From Anarhynchus alexandrinus (taxonomy: Eukaryota; Chordata; Aves; Charadriiformes; Charadriidae): a DNA stretch of 64,000 nucleotides. The DNA lies in NCBI GenBank assembly GCA_008711295.1, contig VUYV01000146.1:2255086-2319085 (forward strand), in the 5' to 3' direction. This document shows positions 12,502 to 23,480 of the stretch, one piece after another (the stretch's first letter is position 1; every line of letters begins with the position of its first letter). Under the pieces are notes generated by a model. The model was not told the origin of the DNA. It worked only from the letters and a program-made list of their open reading frames with translations, and made no database searches. The position numbers and the translations under genes were made by a program.

Positions 12502-12976
12502 TGTTATGAGGGAGAAGCAGGGGCGGATCCCTCAGGAACAAGGCACAACACTCAGCAAGTGAAAGCTTTGGCTTTAATGAAAGCATAGCAATACTGTGGT
12601 GGGAGCCCTAGGACACCCACACTAATCAAATGGGGACCCAACGCAATGGAACCCTGCTCTGGAGTGAAGCTCAAAGGAATGCACCACAGGGATGGATAAT
12701 AAAACTTGCGCTGATTAACATATCATACATATGCAGTGTCCTGTTTTGCTCGTTAGCAAACTCCCTGATGTAATGCAGGTGCTGTTGTCCAAATTCCAAG
12801 ATCCGCAGCGGGCCGTCAGGTTGGCACCCATTCAAAGGTGGGTGCAGCTGACAGAGGGAAGTGAACTATCCTGGGTTATTGTGTCAATGAGATAAAATAT
12901 TCTTGAAGACCCTACGTCAGTATGTAGAGTCCCAAGGGTGGGAAGAAGTGAAGAACTATGCCAGGTTACCATAACA
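12502..12976 (-). mobile_element. Candidate solo LTR, 475 bp
   Basis: Bounded by TGTTATG at the left and its exact complement CATAACA at the right, the TG...CA ends of a retroviral LTR. It is clearly richer in G+C than the surrounding intron. On the - strand an ATTAAA polyadenylation-like signal sits about 70-100 bases before the end, as expected for an LTR. I found no convincing target-site duplication, so boundaries and orientation are tentative. No internal retroviral genes flank it. Confidence 0.5.
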
Positions 12977-13781
12977 AAGCATCTCTTTTTTCAGGAACTC
13001 TTTCAGATGTGTTTTACTGAAGGTGTCTTCCCTCAGAGATGTCTTTGCTTTCTGTTGTCTCAACAGTGATCTGAAAAATGACTTTTAGTTTGGGCAAGCC
13101 AGGTGAAAGAATCTCCTGATTATCTGTGGGGAGTTGTAGGGCATTGCTCTATTCTTGGTCTGCTTATGTTAGACTTGTGGTTGACGTGCAGTATTTCTAC
13201 TGAACTGTACTCAGAACTAGAGAATGGATTTTCATTGTGTGCTAGAGATGTCCTGGTCAGGAGGAGAAGCTCTGCTAGGCAGCACTTTGCCATCATGTGG
13301 AAAGGTTTCTTCCTATAAGGAAGAACATAACTTTCTCCTTAGCAAGCTTATTTAGTAACATTTGAAATTATGTCTTGGAGGAATGTGACCTTTAGATATT
13401 GTACAGCAAAGGTCAATCTGACAAAAATACCTGCATTGCACACAAGATCTTTTACTTTATGTTTATAAAGAGTAAATTGTTGTCTCTTTCCCCCTTCCTC
13501 CTACTTTTAAAAACTGATGCTTCAGTGATGTATGACTTGTGCTCTTACATTGATGGAGCAAAAGTTTAAGCCATTTGCTCCCTTCTTTGCAGGGAAGGTA
13601 GTTTTACTGGTACTTTCATTTTGGCTGGAAGGATTGGAGACATTTGAGTTATCACAACTCCTCTCTCTATTCTGCTCCCTCTGCTGCCCCTGCCCTTCAT
13701 TTCCAGATGAGCTAGTGGTCTGTACCAATGGCTAAGATGGCTTCTGAGTTTCAGTGATCAGAATATGAATCTACTTCCCTT

Positions 13782-13812
13782 TTTTTTTTCTTTTTTTTTC
13801 TTTTTTTTTCCT
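13782..13812. repeat. Poly-T tract
   Basis: Three T runs separated by single C bases. Simple sequence. Confidence 0.85.
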
Positions 13813-15046
13813 TAGCCATGCTGTTCAAGGGCTGAAGCCATTCTGTGTGCCTTGGATATTACACAACTGTTGTTACTTTTTTGTTACTGGGACAAAATCT
13901 TTTGATTATGTCTAGCTGAGAAGTTAAAGCAATAATTTACTCTGATACAGATTATCTCATTGGAGAACTGCATAAAACCTCTTAGAAATGGTAACATGAA
14001 AATGCTAGTGTTGATTCTAGTATGTTCTACTACAGTTGAAGTGACTGAAATATTGTTAGGAGTTCTTTTTAGCATTGAGTATGTGTTGAAAATTCCTGCT
14101 GTACTGCTGCCTTTGGAAATGTAGCCTTTTAGCATCACTCTTTATTCTAGCAGATGTGTTTGGATCCTTTCTTGTGTAATCACCTATGACTCAACGATGC
14201 AAGCATGTAAAAGTTTCTTGTTTGAAACTGCATGTAAAGATCCCTACTCTGTATATACAATTCCCAGCTCTTCCTACTCAAGGTTCTTTTGAGCCCCTTA
14301 ATCTTTTAGGATTCTAGAAACTGAGGAGATCATTCACTGTGCCTTTATGACAACAGGTATGCAATGGGAAGGGGCAGGGTTCGGGGCATGCTACCACAGA
14401 TAAATATTTTTGTGGCTCAAACTGCTACAAATAGTGACACTTGCAATATGAAAGTGTATGGAAAACGTTTTGGTAAATAATTACAAGTAAGGAATCTTTT
14501 TATCCCAAAAGGAGGGATAGCATAGCAAATACTGAAGCAATCTCTAGTAAATGGGAGTGAACTGTGTTAATTTTGTATAGACAACTGTTCTTTTGGTGTC
14601 TTTGGTTGGAATTCTGCCTACTTTGCTCCTGTTCGTGACAGTGGAATGTTTATTCTGTAGGGTTATCCTCATTCTTCAGTAATCGGCATTTGTGAGGAGT
14701 GGTTACAGGACCACTCCTTACAATCATGGATGTCAGGAGTCATTGTACTGTCATTTGGTCCTACTGTAATTGCATCTGAATCCAGGAAGAAAACTTCCAT
14801 TTCTTGTCTTTTTGGAGGAAAGCAACCGTGCATCTTCCTTGTGGGTGGACCCATGTGAATGTAGCTATGTCTTAGAGGAGCAAAGGATAAACAATGATTA
14901 AGAACAACAAAATATATCTTGAAAGGCTGTTTTGGTAAATTACAAGGCCCTTCACTATACTCTAGAGAAACTGTTGCTTGTAGAGGACTAGGCATCCTGC
15001 TCCGGGAGAGATGATGATAGCAGAGGCCTTCTGCTGGCCTCTTAGA

Positions 15047-16312
15047 CTCATAAAATGGTTTAGGTTGGAAGGGACCTTAAAGATCATCTAGTTCCAACCC
15101 CCTGCCATGGGCAGGGACACCTCCCACTAGACCAGGTTGCTCAAAGCCCCATCCCACCTGGCCTTAAACACCTCCAGGGATGGAGCTTCCACAGCTTCTT
15201 TGGGCAACCTGTTCCAGTGCCTTACCACCCTCAAAGTGAAAAAATTCTTCCAATATCTAATCTGAATCCCCCCCTCTTCCAGTTTAAAGCCATCCCCCCT
15301 CGTCCTATCACTACATGCCCTAGTAAAAAGTCCTTCCCCAGCTTTCTTGTAGGCCCCCTTCAGATACTGGAAGGCTGCTATAAGGTCTCCCCGGAGTCTT
15401 TTCTTCTCCAACTGTCTCAGCCTGTCTCCATAGGAGAGGTGCTCCAGCCCTCGGATCATCCTCGTGGCTCTCCTCTGGACACGCTCCAGCAGGTCCATGT
15501 CTTTCCTATGTTGGGGACTCCAGAGCTGGATGCAGTACTCCAGGTGGGGTCTCACCAGAGTGGAGTAGATGGGGAGAATCACCTCTTTTGACCTGCCGGC
15601 CACGCTTCTTCTGATGCAGCCCAGGATGTGGTTGGCTCATGTTGAGCTTCTCATCAACCAACATCCCCAAGTCCTTCTCCTCAGGGCTGCTCTCCATCCA
15701 TTCTCTGCCCAGCCTGTATTTGTGCTTGGGACCCATGTGCAGGACCTTGCCCTTGGTCTGATTGAACTTCATGAGGTTTGCATGGGCCCACATCTCCAGG
15801 TCCCTCTGAATGGCATCCCTTCCCTCCAGTGTGGTGACTGCACAACATAGCTTGGTGTCATCGGCAAACTTGCTGAGGGTGCACTCAATCCCACTGTCCA
15901 TGTTGCCAACAAAGATGTTAAATAGTACCAGTCCAGTACCCACACCTGAGGAATGTCACTTGTCATTGGTTTCCACATGGACAGTGAGCCATTGACTGCA
16001 ACGCTTTGAGTGTGACCATCCAGCCAGTTCTTTATCCACCAAGTGGTCCATCTGTTGAATCCATGTCTCTCCAATTTAGAGACCAGGATATCGTGTGGGA
16101 CAGTGTGAAACGCTTTGCACAAGTCCAGGTAGATGACATCAGTTGCTCTCCCTTTATCTGTGAATGCTGTAACCCTGTCATAGAAGGCCACCAAATTTGT
16201 CAGGCATGACTTGCCCTTGGTGAAGCCATGCTGGCTGCTACCAATCACCTCCTTATTTTCCATGTGCCTTAGCATAGTTTCCAGGAGGATCTGCTCCATG
16301 ATCTTGCCAGGC
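15047..16312 (-). mobile_element. CR1 LINE, 1.27 kb, 5'-truncated, antisense to NFX1
   Basis: On the - strand it encodes the CR1 reverse transcriptase from the [20 protein letters not shown] region through the catalytic FADDTKL motif to the C-terminal [20 protein letters not shown] and the 3' tail at 15047. Frameshifts separate the pieces at 15769-16335, 15506-15943 and 15127-15603, so it is dead. It is the same subfamily as the sense copy at 36395-37832 (roughly 90% similar in the parts compared by eye), in opposite orientation. Confidence 0.95.
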
Positions 16313-16880
16313 TTTGATGGTAGGCTTACCTTCACAGCTTTTGAAAAACTTAATGTGGAATAACAATGAAAGAAGTTACGTTGTTAATGTAATAGTTAAG
16401 TATACTGTACAAAGTAATCCCTTAGGGAATCCCCTAGGGTTTAGTATGCTAGCTTTCAGAGGAGCCACAGAAGGTGCTGACAGCTTCGTTAGCAGATACC
16501 CCTGTCAGTCCCCTGCTGCCAGTTTTTACCTGTAGCTTTTAACACTTCTCTCTGAGATGCTTCAGCTCATAGCAGTCAAAAGAAAAAAAAAATATCTTAG
16601 TTGTGAAATGCAGGTTGGTCTTGAGTTGAGCGTGAATATGAGAGTATACTACTTGTGCCACTGTCCTACAGCTGCTCAGCCCCTAATTGTACAGCTCTCT
16701 GCAGCAGTCTTGGTGGCACAGTGATATGAGCCAGGATAATGAAGGGTATGAATAGGAACCAAGTATTTAAAAGGAATAGACATGCTTTAGATCTGCATTT
16801 CAATAGTGTCAAGGCAGTCTATAATCTGGATCATTTCCAGTTTATGAAAATCATTACCATTGTGCATTATGGTGGTTAAC

Positions 16881-16914
16881 GTTAGGCCTAACGGAGGCTT
16901 AACGATAGGCCTCC
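16881..16914. repeat. Compound palindrome
   Basis: gttaggcctaac at 16881-16892 is a perfect 12-bp palindrome. It is followed directly by ggaggc (16894-16899) and gcctcc (16909-16914), an inverted pair around the related core ttaacgata. Confidence 0.7.
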
Positions 16915-17950
16915 AATCTAATTGATAACAAATATAGGTGTGCCTGTCATTGCAGTGTAGTTGTGTTGTCACACATCGGGTTTCCTGTTTGCAATCCCTC
17001 CTGCATTCATAACGTGAAAATATCATAAATCTTCATCAGATTTCTCAATCACAAAGAACAGTTCTAAAATCGCAGCTTTATTAATTTAGCAGCACTGAAT
17101 TGATTGGTTAAGAGAGACAGTAAGAGCTAATTGGTTCATATTTATAATTTTTTTATATCTATCTATATATATATAAAAAAAATCTCCCTCCTGCCCCTCT
17201 TTGTGTTCAATAGTGCTTTCACACTGGTATTCTTCATAGTCAGATATGTACTGAATTTGGGAAACATCTTCATGAATGTTGTTTTCCTTACACTGAAGTT
17301 CTTCCTTTACTGCTAACCAACACCCTCCTGAAATGCAGGAGCAAGAAAACTACTATTTAATAAAAGAGCAACTTGAAGAGTAATGTCCTAGTCAATAGCT
17401 AGGTATTGTCACCTTTTAATTAATTAAAGTAGATTATTCTGGTTTATATAGCACTAACTTACTCTGGACAGGAAGCAATACTAAATTGGTTTTCTAGAAG
17501 ACATGTGAACTCAATATGAGAGGGTAATGGAAAGGAAAATACAGGTGATGCTTAAGACTGTAGGTAATTATATTTTTCTCACCAATTTCCCATACATTTA
17601 AAGCTTTTTTTTTTCCTCATGTCTTCAGATGTGGTGAAGACTCTATATTCTGGTAGAATGTCTTATAGCAGGGTACATGGTAATAGAAAAAGTGCAATTT
17701 TAAAATTTGTTCTTTCCTCTATATAAAGTTGGAACCTGGTCAAATGAAGTAGCACTGCTGTGTTTATCTTGATGTTGTATAAAATGCATTTTTATTAACC
17801 TGCTTTCTCACCACTTATGAGTAAATGGAAAAAACTAAGTTTGGTTGTAGCTGTGGTAAGAAATGAGGTAAGAGCACTTATTCTAGGTTTGCAAGTTAGC
17901 TCCTTTATTTACTTCAAGTCATTTTTATCTTTAATTCTTTTATCCTACAG

Positions 17951-18028
17951 ATGGTAATAGTGGTTGGAGATGTCCAGCTTGTCAGAATGCTTCTACACAA
18001 GTTCCTAAAACTTACACTTGTTTCTGTG
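17951..18028 (+). CDS. NFX1: NFX1 exon 4: end of the RING/PHD-like finger
   Basis: A 78-base exon (residues 405-430), reading [15 protein letters not shown] and on to TYTCFC. It supplies the last Cys-x2-Cys pair (CPAC) of the RING/PHD-like finger and the conserved linker into the zinc-knuckle region. The acceptor is tatcctacag and the donor gtgagt. It sits alone between an 8.3-kb intron and a 3.5-kb intron, both with transposable elements. Confidence 0.97.
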
Positions 18029-18099
18029 GTGAGTTTCTTGCTTGCTTTTGCAAAGAAAAACAATTTTGTCATTTTGATTCTTTTTTTTATCGTTTCAAT

Positions 18100-18153
18100 T
18101 TGGACTAGATGATCTCCAGAGGTCCTTTCCAACCTTGACCATTCTGTGAATTC
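18100..18153 (+). mobile_element. CR1 3' tail remnant
   Basis: Only the last ~50 bases of a CR1: ttggactagatgatctccag, the ggtcctttccaacc block and a tail like ccattctgtgaattctg. Sense orientation. Confidence 0.75.
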
Positions 18154-18650
18154 TGATACTGCTGCTTGTTTGCCTACATCCCTGAAATTTAACCTTGTTT
18201 AAAACTTTATTGACACTTGAAGGTGGCTGCGCAGAGAATCACAAATATGCTGCTTAAAACATTTAAAAAATGAAATATTAAATCGTAAGTGATCAATATT
18301 TTCATATCACTAGGTAAAAATAGTGATTTTTATAAAATAGTGATATAATTGGGCTACTATCCTACAAGCTTTCCTTCTGTAGAAGGACTGAAATAACCTG
18401 CATGTGTTATGTATTATTTTGATGTATCTGGCCACACAATTCAAGCATTCAACTATCTAAACCTTTAAATTGATTTAGCAATTTTGTCATTTATGTTGAT
18501 CGGGGACTCATACAGGCTAAATAGGAAATAATATTCAGGCTTTTCAGACCTTTTATGTAGCTACATGTTTAATAAAAGAGGTAAAGAAGTGAGTACAACA
18601 TCCATTAAACTGTAAGCATATGACAAAAAGGGAGAAATGAATTATGTTAC

Positions 18651-19240
18651 TGTCACGGTTTAACTCCAGTTGGCAGCTAGAACCACGAAGCTGCTTGCTC
18701 ACTCCCCCCAGTTTGGATGGGGGAAGAGAACTGGAAGAGTAAAAGTGAGAAAACTCGTGGGTTGAGATAAAGACAGTTTAATAGGTAGAGCAAAAGCTAT
18801 ACATGCAAGCAAAGCAAAACAAGAAATTCATTTGCTGCTTCCCATCAGCAGGCAGGTGTTCAGCCATCTCCAGGAAGGCAAGTCTCCATCATGCATAACA
18901 GTTACTTGGGAAGACAAATGCCATCACTCCAAACATTTCCCCTCTCCCTGTTCCCTCCTTGTTTCCCCGGCTTTGTATACTGAGCATGACGTCACATCAT
19001 ATGCAATATCCCTTTGGTCAGTTGGGGCTGGCTGTCCCAGCTGTGTCTCCTGCCAACTTCTTGTGCACCACCAGCCTGCTTGCTGGCAGGGTGGTGTGAG
19101 AAGCAGAAAAGGCCTTGATTGCTCAGCAACAGCTAAAACCACCAGTGTGCTATCACACTATTCCTATCCCAAATCCAAAATATAACTTTTTTGCTAGCAT
19201 CTGGTGTAGTCCTAACTCCATCCCAGCTGAAAACATAACA
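18651..19240 (-). mobile_element. Solo LTR of an avian endogenous retrovirus (ERVL-like)
   Basis: 590 bases bounded by TGTCACGG and CATAACA, with 5-base flanks gttac (18646-18650) and gctac (19241-19245), a target duplication with one change. Read on the - strand it has the known order of this family: start with agctgggatggagttagg, a tatac/TATA-like promoter block near 18975, then the ctttatctcaacccacgag region and the end ggagttaaaccgtgaca. No gag, pol or env sequence adjoins it, so it is a solo LTR left by recombination between two LTRs. It may carry an antisense promoter inside NFX1. Confidence 0.85.
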
Positions 19241-20113
19241 GCTACTTAATTGCATACATGCAAATAAATTTTGTTTGGGATGTACACTTTTGAAATTTGT
19301 GTTGATTTCAGAAAGCTTTCCCTTGTTTAAGTCAGAGTCACTGGAAAAAGTTTCACCTTGCATTCTACAAAACAGAATATTCTGGAATTGAGAAAGAAAC
19401 TGGGAGTCAGTGAACTTGCCCTAAAGGAACTAGACTTATGCTGTTATAGGTAATGTTATCTAAAGTTCTCTTTATCTAAATGTGTCAGTGAGTCAGTTAA
19501 GAACAGTGCAATGCAGGTAAGAGAGTTTTTGTATGTGAAATCTTATGAGTACAGGGATAATAATTCCGTATAGAATAGATGTTTTGATTACACTTTTAAG
19601 ACAGGTCGTGCATCTGTTAAATAGGAAAGAAATTCTGCCTAGGCTTAAAGACTGTTTCATAGTTTTGGGAGATTTACAGTAGGAACCTCAAGTTGTCCAC
19701 AGACTTAATATTAGCAGAGCACCGTATTGTGGAACATAAGACTTTAATCTTCTATAGATAATTTTACATTAACAATATGGCATTTGAACATCACCAGTTG
19801 CTTATGCAAAGCTATTTTCTATTTGATGCAAAATATTGGCTACGTGTTGAGTGTGGTTGTGTGGGGTTTTTTTTCACCATTCAATGAGGAAATTCCTAGC
19901 TTATTTTTCTGCCGAGTCTTCTAATTTTCAGGATTTTCCTGGATATTCAACTAGTTTAATTGAAACTTGTGTGAATAAATGCCATCTGTGGTGTTTATTT
20001 GTATTTACCTAACCTGTAGAATATACAAAGGTGTACTAAAAGAGTTAAGATGATATAACTGTGTGTCCTGGCTCCTTCAGTGCTGGGGTTAATTTCCCCA
20101 AGGATGCGGCAGG

Positions 20114-20708
20114 AGGGACACGGGTATTCCATGCCATGCCCAGGCTATAGGGGAGAGCTGGCTGGGGGGAGGGGGCAGGAAGTTGCCCATAGGAGTGGGC
20201 TGGAGCAGCCCGCTCGGTGGGTAAGCGGTGGTACTGTAATCGCGTTTGTACATTCCTTTATCGGTGTTATTGTTTTTCTCTTTCCTTTGCTGTTCTGTTA
20301 AACTGCCTTTATCTCAACCCACAAGTTTTGCCTTTTTCTCCTGATTTTCCCCAAGGCTGTGGGGGTTGAGTGAGCAGCCGCGAGGTTCTTTGTTGCCGGC
20401 TGAGGCCAAANAGGGACACGGGTATTCCATGCCATGCCCAGGCTATAGGGGAGAGCTGGCTGGGGGGAGGGGGCAGGAAGTTGCCCATAGGAGTGGGCTG
20501 GAGCAGCCCACTCGGTGGGTAAGCGGTGGTACTGTAATCGCGTTTGTACATTCCTTTATCGGTGTTATTGTTTTTCTCTTTCCTTTGCTGTTCTGTTAAA
20601 CTGCCTTTATCTCAACCCACAAGTTTTGCCTTTTTCTCCTGATTTTCCCCAAGGCTGTGGGGGTTGAGTGAGCAGCCGCGAGGTTCTTTGTTGCCGGCTG
20701 AGGCCAAA
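20114..20708 (+). repeat. Tandem 297-bp duplication inside the LTR
   Basis: Copies 20114-20410 and 20412-20708 have equal length and differ at one position I can see. The joint lacks the first ~50 and last ~8 bases of the LTR, as two overlapping contig ends or two truncated LTRs would. Confidence 0.9.
20411..20411. other. Undetermined base (N) at a repeat junction
   Basis: A single N between two copies of the LTR segment, best read as an assembly join. Confidence 0.9.
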
Positions 20709-21562
20709 CCACGACACTGTGTCACCAAAAATTCATTTTGTTGGTGTTTTAATTGTTGCAACTCAAATTTGTAACATTGGCTCAGTTGCTTCATTGTTGT
20801 TTTCATTCCCCTCTTGCTGAGACCCAAATTAGTTTTGCATGTGTTAACCATGGCAAATAACTTTAACCCTGATGATCATTTCATGCACTTAGAGCTATGA
20901 CATTTGCTAACTGTATGTCAGATTAATTAAAATATGCTTTCAGTGCTTATCTCAATACAGAATACTTGAACATACTGAATTTATCAGTTCTTTTTCAAGA
21001 CTTCCTGCTACATTCATCAAAATGTCAATCTTTAATGATTAGATTTATGTAGAGTCATCTGCTTTTTACAGAAGTTACTTTTATACTTTGCCCAGTCATT
21101 TCATTCTGCCCCCATTCCCCATCACCTTACCAGCTAGATCTTATTTTCTGGGAATGGTTTTATTTTTTTTTTCTCTTCTGCGTTGAGGCAACAAGGGGGT
21201 TCCACCCTTTAATTTTCTTAACTACTGTGCAGCCTGACCAACTAAAGGGAGCTTTTAATTCTCTTGAATTTTATCAGTTTAATGTAATGTAAAATACCAG
21301 CTACCTAAGCGCCTGCTGAAAGTGTAGAAGGAAAGAATCTTCTGGAGCTTGATATTCCAGTGGCACTTACTTTTAAGGAAGTTAAGTATATATGAGCACT
21401 GAAAGCTGAGAAAAATATAAAACATCTTGTGTCGTTTTGTTTTTCAAAGATGACTTCTGCCAGTATTGAAAATACAGCTTTTTCTTTTTGGTATGATATT
21501 TTTCCGAGATTCGGTATTGTATTCAAGGCAATGAGTATGTTTTTGTCTTTGATGTGGTTTAG

Positions 21563-21668
21563 GTAAGGTGCACAATCCTGAATGGAATAGAAATGAAATC
21601 CCACATAGCTGTGGGGAGCTTTGTGGAAAGAAGAGACAGTGTTTGGATTGTCCACATCTTTGTAATAT
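21563..21668 (+). CDS. NFX1: NFX1 exon 5: start of the zinc-knuckle array (knuckle 1)
   Basis: Residues 431-465, with the recognisable segment [20 protein letters not shown] followed by Cys-rich sequence ending PHLCN. It opens the first NFX1-type knuckle, which is completed in exon 6. The acceptor is gatgtggtttag and the donor gtaagt; it ends after two bases of the Ile codon. Confidence 0.97.
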
Positions 21669-23480
21669 GTAAGTAAAAGTTTGTCATATGAATATTGAAA
21701 TGATCTAGAGAAAATTTCTGAAGACTGTATTTGAATATCTTTTGACTGTAGGTTATGCTTAGAGGTGTATTTGGTTTACAGCTCAACTGAAACCTGGAAG
21801 AAATAGAGGCTATTTGTGTTCCTATGTCTAAAGTGAGTTCATATGAGAGAATGAACAGGAGGTCAGCAGCAATAGTTGTAGGAACATTTCCATCATATTT
21901 TAGGAACTGAACCAGCTGCCTGACTTGTTTTCAAGAACTTTCATTGAACTAGAGAAGGGTGAATAGAAGTAATTTTAAATGTGTATCCAGTGGTCTACCA
22001 GATGTTTTAGATGCTGGTTTTCCTGTAATACTGTTTGTATATCTTAATCTAAGAGCAGTGGTACTTGGTTAAACTGAAGGACCGCTTACTTCTATCCTTT
22101 GTTTCTTTTTCTTTGGCTTGTAAACTGTTGAGGATAATAGGGCATTATATGTATTTATCTATTTGTTGAGACCACCCGATAGTCAAATGAGTAACTCCGA
22201 TTGTTTTTGCTAACATTTATTAGTATAATTCAATGAAGAGAGGCAAAGAAGAGCAATTCTATTTTCACTTTTGGATATTTTCCATTAGAATTTTTTTAGC
22301 AGAGTGGTGGTATTGTATTGATAAGGTTAACAGCATAAGGCGAGCTTTTTCAGTGTATAAATATGCTTGCTAGTCAGAAAAAAATAAATTATATGTTGTT
22401 CCTAGTGTATCTAGATTCATTTTCTATGTATAGAAGTTGGTCCATAATGCCTGTTCATGTTTCTGTTTTGAGAAATTTTTAATAGTCAGAAGCAATTGTT
22501 TCTGCTCTTGGTATACAATCAAAAACTTCAGTCATTCCAACAAATAGATTTTCAACTTACACTTCTACCAAGGTTTACTAAAACTCAGAACTTTACTCCA
22601 AATTTTTTATTTACTGTGTTCTGTTTCAAACCTATCTCAAAGTCGTGTTGAATGAAAGAATATTTCTTTACTCTTTAATACTTTTTCCCCACATGTGAAA
22701 ATATTCTGTTAGATTTCTTTTCAGACTGTCATTTCAGTGCTATAGCTGTTTTCTTAATTCATCATCATACGAGATCCTCTTTGCTGTGGTTTGCAGGGTA
22801 AAATGGAAACACAGATCAGCTTTCAGACTACGCTTGATGTAGCTGATATACTGACTCAGCAGAACACTGATTCTCCTGGAGGCTGGCTGCTGGCCTCCAT
22901 CTTAGGAGAGGCACATGTCTGTGGAGGACTTTCTTGCCCAGTCAGAAATAAGTAGACTCCTTAACTACTTTGAGAACTCCCCGGCTGCAATTTGCTACCT
23001 GACAAACTTTCCTATAGTGCTGGGAAGAAGCAGATGTTCTTTTCCTCTTATTTCCTGTCCCAGCCTACAGCAGAGGCTCAGTCTCTGGCATTCTCTTCTG
23101 GGAAGTCTTCTGAACAGTGGTGGCAATATTGTGCCTATTGCAAGCTACGAATTTGTAGTCTCTGGTAGTCTGATCTGCATCAAGAGCTGTGAAAATTAGG
23201 ACCTTTTAAAGTCCCAATTTGCTACCAGTTTAAGTTGTAGCAAATTTAAAAGTGTTATCATTCAGCTTGTGAGTAAAACCATGCTGAGATCATCCAGTCC
23301 TGGAGGTAAGGAAACAGCAAGGGTGCAGATCAAGATAATGGGTGGTTTTGGCACTCTCTGACTTGTGATAGAGAACTGGAGAGGAATGCACTTTCAGCAT
23401 CAGTGTTACCCAATTTTGGACATTCCACAGTATATATTGGATGCTTCTTCCTCCCATGTTGGAATCTTAGGTGTTCGTGA

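Larger units (their letters stand above)
9684..17950 (+). other. Intron 3 of NFX1
   Basis: 8.3 kb without a supported coding exon. Recognisable content: an LTR fragment near 10640-10960, a candidate solo LTR at 12502-12976, a T-rich tract at 13782-13812, a CR1 at 15047-16312, palindromes at 16881-16914 and a TA-rich tract near 17150-17180. The segment 10265-10640 has CA-rich patches and may be part of the LTR insertion beside it. The remainder looks like ordinary AT-rich intron. Confidence 0.75.
20064..20716 (+). mobile_element. LTR insertion with an internal 297-bp duplication around one N
   Basis: Bounded by TGTCCTGG and CACGACA and flanked by a perfect 5-base target duplication ctgtg (20059-20063 and 20717-20721). 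It shares its 3' part (ttaaactgcctttatctcaa and the gtgagcagccgcg to gccaaaccacgaca end) with the LTR at 18651-19240, so it is the same broad family in the opposite orientation. Bases 20114-20410 are repeated at 20412-20708 with one visible change (cccgctcgg against cccactcgg), and the copies are joined by a single N at 20411. One intact LTR would be about 355 bases. Confidence 0.85.
18029..21562 (+). other. Intron 4 of NFX1
   Basis: 3.5 kb without a supported coding exon. It contains a short CR1 tail and two related LTRs in opposite orientation (separate entries). The remaining sequence, 18154-18645, 19246-20058 and 20722-21562, is AT-rich with nothing recognised. Confidence 0.8.

Noticed and set aside
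15047..16312. An active LINE
   Set aside because: 5'-truncated, frameshifted and without an endonuclease domain; the same holds for every CR1 copy in the window.
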